Shown here piece by piece: positions 1-5,295 of a DNA stretch of 16,458 nucleotides. Numbering within the stretch: position 1 is the stretch's first letter; each line of letters starts with the position of its first letter. Origin of the DNA: an uncultured Blautia sp. (lineage in GTDB: Bacteria > Bacillota > Clostridia > Lachnospirales > Lachnospiraceae); assembly GCA_900547685.1 (NCBI GenBank), contig URHS01000052.1:1-16458 (forward strand), in the 5' to 3' direction. The notes under the pieces are model-generated. The model saw only the letters and a list, made by a program, of their open reading frames with translations. It did no database searches and had not been told where the DNA came from. The position numbers and the translations under genes are program-made.

Positions 1-110
1 TTACCAATGGTCTTGGCATTATCCGGCATATATCTTTTTACAACAAAGACTTTATACTTAAAATCATCCGACATATTGATACTTAAATTATACCTGTATT
101 TTTTTGTCAT
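1..110 (-). CDS. Possible N-terminal part of an unknown protein, cut by the window edge
   Basis: Reading leftwards from an ATG at 110, an open frame of 36 codons runs off the window without a stop. It begins MTKKYRYNLSINMSDDF. I do not recognise it. Against it, no Shine-Dalgarno sequence precedes the ATG, the start lies only about 15 bases after the U-tract of the terminator at 125-157, and the plus strand is also open here because the region is AT-rich. A later in-frame ATG (Met13) is an alternative start. This is an open frame, not a confident gene. Confidence 0.25.
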   Translation of the reverse strand, partial: MTKKYRYNLSINMSDDFKYKVFVVKRYMPDNAKTIG

Positions 111-124
111 ATCAACATTTCTAC

Positions 125-157
125 AACAAAAAACTGCAGAAATATCTCTGCCGTTTT
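125..157 (-). terminator. Intrinsic terminator of the small Cys-motif gene
   Basis: On the minus strand, an 11-bp stem with one mismatch has arms AAAACGGCAGA and TCTGCAGTTTT around a 6-base loop. It runs straight into a T-tract. It begins 4 bases after the stop codon of the 161-409 gene, as expected for its rho-independent terminator. Confidence 0.75.
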
Positions 158-160
158 CTA

Positions 161-409
161 CTATTTTCCTTCTCTTTCTTTAAAATACTTTTTAACACCT
201 TCAATGTCTGTATAAGCAAAATGACGTAAATCATCTTCCGGCATATGTCCTAATTCTTCTAAATCAGAACTTCCTGTAAAGGGACAAATAGGCTTTAATT
301 CCTCTTCTGTAAATCCCAGTTCTTTCATCTCTTCTTTGGAAATATACTGGCTCACTTCAATTTTGTTACATGCTTTGCAATGATATACGCTAAAAAGTTC
401 TTTACTCAT
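161..409 (-). CDS. Small soluble protein with a CxxC motif, function unknown
   Basis: This is an 82-residue protein of unknown function. I chose the ATG at 409 because AGAGGAG lies about 8 bases upstream on the minus strand. The frame stays open for 20 more codons, but that stretch (MLSCCCYIRIKRKK...) has no ribosome site and overlaps the signals between this gene and proC. Visible features are a CKAC pair near residues 12-15, a third cysteine in an ICPFTG segment near residue 41, and a Lys/Glu-rich C-terminus ending in EREGK. There is no signal peptide or membrane segment. Three cysteines could bind metal like a small zinc ribbon, but a fourth ligand is not obvious. The gene is divergent from proC and has its own terminator, so it is probably monocistronic. 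The gene call is fairly sure; the function is not known. Confidence 0.75.
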   Translation of the reverse strand: MSKELFSVYHCKACNKIEVSQYISKEEMKELGFTEEELKPICPFTGSSDLEELGHMPEDDLRHFAYTDIEGVKKYFKEREGK

Positions 410-472
410 AATTTTTCTCTCCTCTATTTTCTTTCTTTTAATTCTAATATAGCAGCAACACGAAAGCAATAC

Positions 473-501
473 TTGAAAATTACAGAAAAAAACTGCATAA
501 T
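473..501 (+). promoter_or_regulatory. Sigma-A promoter of proC
   Basis: A TTGAAA -35 box at 473-478 and a CATAAT -10 box at 496-501 are separated by exactly 17 bases. They sit just upstream of the AAAGGAGGAA ribosome site and the ATG of proC at 526. The implied 5' leader is short, about 20 bases, which leaves no room for an attenuator. Confidence 0.7.
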
Positions 502-525
502 AAATGGAAAAGGAGGAATTTAACT

Positions 526-1320
526 ATGAAATTAGGATTTATCGGCTGTGGCAATATGGCCTCTGCCATTATCGGTGGGATTTTAAATAGAGGATTGGCA
601 AAGCCTGAAGATATTTTAGCTTCTGTAAAAACATCAAGTTCTGCCAAAAAAATTCAAGACACTCTGGGAATTTCCTGTACTACAGATAATCTTGAAGTTG
701 CAAAATATGCCGACTATCTTTTTCTTGCAGTAAAACCACAATTTTGTGCAGATGTAGCATTCCAGATTAAAGACGTCTTAACAAATGAACAGGTAATCAT
801 TTCTGTAATTGCCGGGAAAAATCTTGAATGGCTGAAAGCACATTTAGGTAATGATAAAAAAATCATCCGTACTATGCCAAATACGCCTGCTCTCGTAGGT
901 GAAGGTGTCACAGGCGTATGTCCTGATGCTCTGGTATCCACTGCGGAAATTGAAAATGTTCTTACACTTTTAAAATCTTTTGGACAAGCTGATATTGTTA
1001 CAGAACCTATTCTTGACATTGTCGGAGCTGTCAGCGGAAGTTCTCCGGCTTTTGTATTCATGTTTATTGAATCTTTGGCAGACGGAGCTGTAGCGGAAGG
1101 CATGCCTCGAAAACAAGCTTATGAGTTTGCCGCACAAGCAGTTCTTGGAAGTGCAAAAATGGTATTGGAAACAAAAAAACATCCCGGTGAATTAAAAGAC
1201 ATGGTATGTTCTCCTGCAGGAACCACAATTGAAGGTGTAAATACTTTGGAAAAAGAAGGAATGAGAAGCGCCGTTATGGATGCAGTAAGAGCCTGCATTC
1301 AAAAAACCAGAAAATTATAA
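526..1320 (+). CDS. proC: Pyrroline-5-carboxylate reductase
   Basis: This cytosolic enzyme catalyses the last step of proline synthesis, reducing 1-pyrroline-5-carboxylate with NAD(P)H. At 264 residues it has the normal family length. The N-terminal Rossmann dinucleotide motif is GFIGCGNMASAIIGG at residues 4-18. AVKPQ is at 68-72 and MPNTPA at 117-122. The C-terminal dimerisation domain has GSSPAF at 171-176 and SPAGTTIEG at 229-237; the more usual form is SPGGTT. The ATG at 526 is preceded by AAAGGAGGAA at good spacing. The gene stands alone, with its own promoter at 473-501 and a long hairpin downstream, and proB and proA are not adjacent. No truncation or frameshift is seen. Confidence 0.96.
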   Translation: MKLGFIGCGNMASAIIGGILNRGLAKPEDILASVKTSSSAKKIQDTLGISCTTDNLEVAKYADYLFLAVKPQFCADVAFQIKDVLTNEQVIISVIAGKNLEWLKAHLGNDKKIIRTMPNTPALVGEGVTGVCPDALVSTAEIENVLTLLKSFGQADIVTEPILDIVGAVSGSSPAFVFMFIESLADGAVAEGMPRKQAYEFAAQAVLGSAKMVLETKKHPGELKDMVCSPAGTTIEGVNTLEKEGMRSAVMDAVRACIQKTRKL

Positions 1321-1348
1321 AATCACATTTCTTTCATCAACTCTCAAG

Positions 1349-1397
1349 AATATTTATCTATTTTATGTTCTGCTTCTTCATAAAATAGATAAATATT
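1349..1397. terminator. 19-bp perfect AT-only-loop-stem inverted repeat after proC
   Basis: Arms AATATTTATCTATTTTATG (1349-1367) and its exact complement (1379-1397) flank an 11-base loop. Only two G:C pairs occur in the stem. It lies 28 bases after the proC stop, and a TTAATTT stretch follows on the plus strand. It also lies just downstream of the minus-strand micro-ORF at 1403-1474, so it could end transcription from both sides. The low GC content makes it an atypical terminator. Confidence 0.6.
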
Positions 1398-1402
1398 TTA
1401 AT

Positions 1403-1474
1403 TTACTTATAATCCAAATTCAATCTGAATACCGACAAAAAATATCGATACCACTGCAATAACTTTTCTGTCAT
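1403..1474 (-). CDS. Possible 23-residue micro-ORF with a strong ribosome binding site
   Basis: The minus-strand ATG at 1474 is preceded by AAAAAAGGAGG with a 4-base spacer, a near-perfect Shine-Dalgarno sequence that would be unusual by chance. The frame encodes MTEKLLQWYRYFLSVFRLNL followed by DYK and a TAA at 1403-1405. The peptide is basic and aromatic-rich with an amphipathic look, and is not a clear membrane helix. It lies between the tRNA terminator (1696-1730) and the hairpin at 1349-1397. The upstream 200 bases hold small hairpins but no convincing promoter. It could be a small protein, a leader peptide or chance. I do not recognise a family. Confidence 0.35.
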   Translation of the reverse strand: MTEKLLQWYRYFLSVFRLNLDYK

Positions 1475-1580
1475 AAAACCTCCTTTTTTGTTATGGATAA
1501 AAACATAAATTTCCCGAATACAGAATTGTTATTAGATAAGCAAAATAATGAAAGTTTTGCTTCATAGACAGTAAAAAGAA

Positions 1581-1599
1581 AATAATGCTTTTCATTATT
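1581..1599 (-). other. Small hairpin in the proC-tRNA intergenic region
   Basis: Arms AATAATG and CATTATT flank a 5-base loop. On the minus strand the stem is followed by TTCTTTTT. It may be a weak terminator or a structure in the leader of the micro-ORF. The rest of the gap from 1475 to 1695 shows nothing else I can assign, apart from a 6-bp stem (GCAAAA/TTTTGC) at about 1539-1562. Confidence 0.3.
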
Positions 1600-1695
1600 T
1601 ATCACAAACACCATTTAATGCGAACCATATTTGAAATAAGAAAGAATTCCGCTTTGCAGTGCATTTTTATTTTATATGATGCAATCTCCTATAGA

Positions 1696-1730
1696 ATAAA
1701 AAAGCCATGACTCCTTCTGAGCCACAGCCT
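1696..1730 (-). terminator. Intrinsic terminator of the tRNA-Val/tRNA-Met transcript
   Basis: On the minus strand, arms AGGCTGTGGCTC and GAGTCATGGCTT form a 12-bp stem with four G.U pairs around a 5-base loop. Six T residues follow. It lies 25 bases after the 3' end of tRNA-Met, so it ends the tRNA operon. Confidence 0.85.
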
Positions 1731-1754
1731 GTTTTCTATAAACTATTCTTTTAG

Positions 1755-1828
1755 TAGCGAGAGGGGGATTCGAACCCTCGACACTACGGGTATGAACCGT
1801 ATGCTCTAGCCAACTGAGCTATCTCGCC
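1755..1828 (-). tRNA. tRNA-Met (anticodon CAT), elongator type
   Basis: This is a complete 74-base cloverleaf including the discriminator A. The acceptor arms are GGCGAGA and TCTCGCT with a G.U pair at 1-72. The D stem is GCTC/GAGC. The anticodon stem is TACGG/CCGTA with loop TTCATAC, and the T loop is TTCGAAT. The anticodon stem lacks the three stacked G:C pairs of initiator tRNA, and the overall sequence follows the elongator Met pattern of Bacillus, which also has G1.U72. A tRNA-Ile with a lysidine-modified CAT anticodon is less likely but not excluded. The T stem has one A.C mismatch (GAGGG with CCCCC). CCA is not encoded. Confidence 0.93.
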
Positions 1829-1857
1829 ATCTTTATCCTTTGCTTTTGCAAAAGAAA

Positions 1858-1930
1858 TGGGACCTACAGGGCTCGAACCTGTGACCCTCTGCTTGTAAGG
1901 CAGATGCTCTCCCAGCTGAGCTAAGATCCC
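1858..1930 (-). tRNA. tRNA-Val (anticodon TAC)
   Basis: This is a 73-base cloverleaf with acceptor arms GGGATCT and AGGTCCC (one T.G pair). The D stem is GCTC/GAGC. The anticodon stem is CTGCC/AGCAG-like with loop CTTACAA, and the T loop is TTCGAGC. The anticodon TAC reads GTA and other GTN codons. CCA is not encoded. It is first in the two-tRNA transcript, 29 bases upstream of tRNA-Met. The spacer holds the 12-base palindrome CTTTTGCAAAAG. Confidence 0.95.
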
Positions 1931-1937
1931 GTTTCCT

Positions 1938-1954
1938 GTCAGCTTATCGCTGAC
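1938..1954 (-). other. Leader hairpin upstream of tRNA-Val
   Basis: A perfect 6-bp stem (GTCAGC/GCTGAC) with a 5-base loop lies between the tRNA promoter and the 5' end of tRNA-Val. It would be removed by RNase P and may protect or space the precursor. Confidence 0.5.
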
Positions 1955-1963
1955 TGCCTTGCT

Positions 1964-1993
1964 ATTATATACTGATTTCTGACAAATTGTCAA
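1964..1993 (-). promoter_or_regulatory. Strong sigma-A promoter of the tRNA operon
   Basis: On the minus strand a perfect TTGACA (1993-1988) and a perfect TATAAT (1969-1964) are separated by 18 bases. Transcription would begin near 1957 and run through tRNA-Val and tRNA-Met to the terminator at 1696-1730. Confidence 0.85.
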
Positions 1994-2143
1994 TACCTTT
2001 TTTACAATTATTATAAAAATCTCTTCTACTTTTCTATTTTCACGTATTTTGACAAACCCATTTTGCTATACCTATATTTTTTATTAAAAAAAGCTGCATC
2101 TTAATGTCAAGGTCTAAAACTTTATTAAATTTCCCCATTTATC

Positions 2144-2169
2144 GTATATTGTGGTGCTTCATGGAGAAT
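2144..2169 (+). promoter_or_regulatory. Candidate forespore-sigma (sigma-F-like) promoter of sigG
   Basis: GTATA at 2144-2148 fits the sigma-F -35 pattern GYWTA. It is followed after 14 bases by GGAGAAT, a partial match to the sigma-F -10 pattern. No good sigma-A promoter is seen in this gap. Sigma-F transcription of sigG is the known arrangement in Bacillus, but the match here is imperfect and the spacing is one short of usual. Confidence 0.3.
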
Positions 2170-2214
2170 GCTTTTCATAGCAATACTTTATTACATGATT
2201 GGAGGATTCTTGCT

Positions 2215-2994
2215 ATGGCACTTAACAAAGTGGAAATTTGCGGCGTAAATACTTCACGTCTTCCCATTCTCACAAATGAAGAAAAAGAAGCATTATTTGT
2301 GCGTATTAAAGAAGGTGATCCTGAAGCGAGAGAACAATACATTAAAGGTAATCTGCGGCTGGTTCTAAGCGTTATCAAACGTTTTTCCAGTAGCAATGAA
2401 AATGCTGATGATTTATTTCAAATTGGCTGCGTGGGGCTGATTAAAGCAATTGATAACTTTGACACCACCTTAAATGTAAAATTTTCAACTTATGCCGTTC
2501 CCATGATTATCGGAGAAATACGGCGTTATTTAAGAGACAACAATGCCATTCGTGTCAGCCGTTCCCTTCGGGATACTGCTTACAAAGCCATCTATGCAAA
2601 AGAAAACTATGTAAAGCAAAATTTAAAAGAACCTACCATCAACGAAATTGCTGAGGAAATCGGTATTGATAAAGAAGAAATTGTATATGCCCTTGACGCT
2701 ATCCAAAGTCCGGTAAGTTTATACGAACCAGTCTACACAGAAGGAGGAGACACACTTTACGTAATGGATCAAATCAGTGATAAAAAAAATAAAGAAGATA
2801 ACTGGATTGAAAATATTTCTTTAAAAGAAGCCTTAAAAAAATTGGATGACAGAGAACAGCATATTGTTACCATGCGATTTTTTGAAGGAAAAACACAGAT
2901 GGAAGTTGCTGATGAAATTGGCATTTCCCAAGCCCAAGTCAGCCGTCTGGAAAAGCATGCATTAAAGACCATGCGCAACTACCTTCGTCCTTAA
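2215..2994 (+). CDS. sigG: RNA polymerase sporulation sigma factor SigG
   Basis: Sigma-G directs late forespore transcription after engulfment (spore DNA-protecting and germination genes). The start is the ATG at 2215, nine bases after GGAGG. It gives 259 residues beginning MALNKVEICGVNTS, the family's hallmark N-terminus, and the family length is about 260. The open frame extends upstream to 2104, but those residues have no ribosome site and no family match. Region 2 spans about residues 45-115 (GNLRLVLSVI, DDLFQIGC, KFSTYAVPMIIGEIRRYLRD). Region 3 spans about 115-190. Region 4 is at about 200-255, with the helix-turn-helix KTQMEVADEIGISQAQVSRL at 226-245. The usual spoIIGA-sigE neighbours are not beside it. 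At the position of Asn45 in Bacillus SigG this protein has Lys44. Confidence 0.95.
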   Translation: MALNKVEICGVNTSRLPILTNEEKEALFVRIKEGDPEAREQYIKGNLRLVLSVIKRFSSSNENADDLFQIGCVGLIKAIDNFDTTLNVKFSTYAVPMIIGEIRRYLRDNNAIRVSRSLRDTAYKAIYAKENYVKQNLKEPTINEIAEEIGIDKEEIVYALDAIQSPVSLYEPVYTEGGDTLYVMDQISDKKNKEDNWIENISLKEALKKLDDREQHIVTMRFFEGKTQMEVADEIGISQAQVSRLEKHALKTMRNYLRP

Positions 2995-3002
2995 GTTACC
3001 TC

Positions 3003-3031
3003 TTGTTTGCTCTTTCAAAAAAGCCTATAAT
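3003..3031 (+). promoter_or_regulatory. Sigma-A promoter of the MATE/AraC operon
   Basis: TTGTTT at 3003-3008 and a perfect TATAAT at 3026-3031 are separated by 17 bases, shortly upstream of the MATE start at 3071. No convincing terminator is seen between sigG and this promoter, so some read-through from sigG is possible. Confidence 0.65.
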
Positions 3032-3070
3032 AAAAAAAGAAACTCACATTTCGAAACAGGAAGGAGCAAA

Positions 3071-4441
3071 ATGTTGAAGCATAAAATTACACAAGAAGAA
3101 AAATTTCAAATGATGACAACTGCCCCTATTCCCTTACTTATCGGAAAAATGGCAATTCCTACTATAATCAGTATGTTGATTACCTCTATTTATAACATTG
3201 CCGATACTTTTTTTGTATCAAGACTGGGAACCAGTGCCACTGCATCTGTGGGAATTGTATTCCCTGTTATGGCAATCATACAGGCTCTTGGCTTTTTCTT
3301 CGGACATGGCTCCGGAAATTCCATCTCCCGAAGGCTGGGAGCAAAAGATACAAAAAGGGCAGAACAGCTTGCAGGGATTGGCTTTTTTTCTGCATTTTTG
3401 TGCGGACTTTGTGTAGCTGTTCTGGGACTTCTTTTTTTAGAACCTCTGTCCCTGCTTTTAGGTTCTACTCCTACAATTCTACCTTATACAAAAGATTATC
3501 TGAGTATTATTTTGCTAGGCGCTCCCTATATGACAGCACAGCTTGTTTTAAACAATCAGCTGCGTTTTCAGGGAAATGCTTTTTATGCTATGATTGGAAT
3601 TACTTCCGGTGGAATTTTAAATATTTTTCTGGATCCACTCTTTATTTTCAAATTTAATATGGGAGTTTCCGGGGCTGCTTTGGCAACAATTTTAAGCCAA
3701 TTCATCAGCTTTCTTCTGCTTCTCTGGGGAATAAGAACATCGGGCTGCATTCCCCTGAAACTAAAGTCCATGAAATATTTAAAATCTAATTTAAAAATCA
3801 TTGCCCAGGGCGGGCTTCCTTCCCTTTTTCGTCAGGGATTGGGAAGCATTTCCATTCTGGCATTAAATCTTGCTGCCAATCCCTATGGAGATGCTGCCAT
3901 TGCTGCCATGTCCATTGTATCCCGAATTTCACAATTTGCTATTTCTGCATTAATTGGCTTTGGACAGGGATTTCAGCCTGTATGTGGCTTTAATTATGGT
4001 GCAAAAAAATTTAGACGTGTAAGAGAAGCTTTTTGGTTCTGTGTAAAAGTATCTACTGTGGTACTTATTTTTATCAGCATTGCAGGTTTTCTTTTTGCAG
4101 ATTCTCTCATCTCCATTTTCCGGAGAGATGACTTGCAGGTAATTGCCATCGGTACTCTTGCTCTGCGTATGCAATGTGTTGCCCTTCCCCTTTCCGGATG
4201 GGTAATTATGAATAACATGATGACTCAGACTATCGGAAAAACTTTAAAAGCATCCCTTTTAGCAGCTGCCCGACAGGGAATTTTCTTTATTCCTGCTGTG
4301 CTTCTGCTGCCTTTGCTTTTAGGAATTCCGGGAATACAGCTGGCTCAACCTGCTGCTGATATCTGCGCCTTTATTCTGGCTATCATCATAAACAAAAGCA
4401 TTATGAAAGAAATGAAGGAGGAGAAAAAGTCCTATGAGTAA
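3071..4441 (+). CDS. MATE-family multidrug/toxin efflux transporter
   Basis: This 456-residue inner-membrane protein has about twelve hydrophobic segments, the normal MATE length. MATE pumps export cationic drugs or metabolites in exchange for Na+ or H+. The N-lobe begins near residue 20, with SIYNIADTFFVSRLG at 39-53 and GHGSGNSISRRLGAKD at 78-93. The mirrored C-lobe motif is GFGQGFQPVCGFNYGAKK at 296-313. This pattern is closest to the MepA-like branch. The substrate cannot be read from sequence. The ATG follows GAAGGAGC. The last codons overlap the start of the AraC gene by 8 bases, so the two are translationally linked and the regulator may control this pump. Confidence 0.92.
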   Translation: MLKHKITQEEKFQMMTTAPIPLLIGKMAIPTIISMLITSIYNIADTFFVSRLGTSATASVGIVFPVMAIIQALGFFFGHGSGNSISRRLGAKDTKRAEQLAGIGFFSAFLCGLCVAVLGLLFLEPLSLLLGSTPTILPYTKDYLSIILLGAPYMTAQLVLNNQLRFQGNAFYAMIGITSGGILNIFLDPLFIFKFNMGVSGAALATILSQFISFLLLLWGIRTSGCIPLKLKSMKYLKSNLKIIAQGGLPSLFRQGLGSISILALNLAANPYGDAAIAAMSIVSRISQFAISALIGFGQGFQPVCGFNYGAKKFRRVREAFWFCVKVSTVVLIFISIAGFLFADSLISIFRRDDLQVIAIGTLALRMQCVALPLSGWVIMNNMMTQTIGKTLKASLLAAARQGIFFIPAVLLLPLLLGIPGIQLAQPAADICAFILAIIINKSIMKEMKEEKKSYE

Positions 4442-5267
4442 TGTCCGCTATCCTTTTGAAAACTATGACTCTGACTTTTTAAAAGCACAACTTCTCTATG
4501 TCACCTGTGCCACTTCTGACAAGGACTGGCATAGTATGGAACATTCCCACTATTTCTCCGAACTTTTCTTTGTGACAAAGGGAACTGGCTTTTTTCAAAT
4601 TGAAGGTAAACAAATTCCGGTACAGAAAAACGACCTGATACTCATCAATCCCAATATTCCACACACAGAATTCGGAAACAAAGAACACCCATGGGAATAC
4701 ATAGCACTGGGAATTGAAGGTGTCCAATTCCAATATTCAGAGAAAGAATCCCCTTACAGTTACAGTGTGTTCTCACTTTCTCGTGAACATAAAGAAATTC
4801 CATGGTATCTAAATACTCTGGTAAAAGAAATTCAGACACAGCAGACCGGTTATCAGACAATATGCCAAAATCTGTTGGAGCTGATTTTGCTTTCAGTAGC
4901 CAGAAGTACACGACAGGAATTTCTCTCTGCCCCAAGGCAAAAAACCACCAGAGAATGCAGACTGGTAGAGCAATATATCAACGAACACTATCACGAGGAC
5001 ATTACACTGGATACATTAAGTGCTCTGGTTCATATTAACAAATATTATCTGGTTCATGCTTTTAAGAACTACAAAGGCGTATCCCCTATTAACTACTTAA
5101 TTCAACGCAGAGTGGACGAAGCCCGCCATTTACTGGAATCTACCAATTATTCTGTAACAAAAATAGGAGAAATCAGTGGTTTTTCTTCCCAGTCCTATTT
5201 TTCCCAGACATTTCGGCGTTTAACAGGGACAACACCAAATGCTTATCGAAAAAAAAAGAAACCGTAG
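4434..5267 (+). CDS. AraC-family transcriptional regulator with a cupin sensor domain
   Basis: This is a 277-residue cytosolic DNA-binding protein. The N-terminal cupin (AraC_binding type) covers about residues 30-100, with MEHSHYFSELFFVTKGTG at 35-52 and a second histidine segment INPNIPHTEF at 71-80. The C-terminal double helix-turn-helix covers about 178-275 and ends with the AraC signature around GFSSQSYFSQTFRRLTG at 249-265. The ATG is preceded by GGAGGAG inside the 3' end of the MATE gene. The cupin type often senses sugars or small polar ligands. It could regulate the MATE gene (same operon) or the convergent GH112 gene. The stop codon lies within the shared terminator stem. Confidence 0.92.
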   Translation: MSNVRYPFENYDSDFLKAQLLYVTCATSDKDWHSMEHSHYFSELFFVTKGTGFFQIEGKQIPVQKNDLILINPNIPHTEFGNKEHPWEYIALGIEGVQFQYSEKESPYSYSVFSLSREHKEIPWYLNTLVKEIQTQQTGYQTICQNLLELILLSVARSTRQEFLSAPRQKTTRECRLVEQYINEHYHEDITLDTLSALVHINKYYLVHAFKNYKGVSPINYLIQRRVDEARHLLESTNYSVTKIGEISGFSSQSYFSQTFRRLTGTTPNAYRKKKKP

Positions 5268-5286
5268 GAATTACGGTTTCTTTTTT
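5252..5286. terminator. Bidirectional intrinsic terminator between the AraC and GH112 genes
   Basis: Arms AAAAAAGAAACCGTA (5252-5266) and TACGGTTTCTTTTTT (5272-5286) are perfectly complementary over 15 bp around a 5-base loop. Both strands give a stem followed by a T-tract. The convergent genes end at 5267 (plus) and 5296 (minus), so one hairpin serves both. Confidence 0.92.
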
Positions 5287-5295
5287 AATTCTATC

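Noticed and set aside
1784..1993. 69-codon minus-strand open frame (MTICQKSVYN...)
   Set aside because: It lies across the tRNA-Val and tRNA-Met genes and their promoter; the cloverleaves explain the sequence.
2104..2214. Upstream extension of the SigG frame
   Set aside because: No ribosome site at 2104, and the residues do not fit SigG; the ATG at 2215 has GGAGG and begins the hallmark N-terminus.
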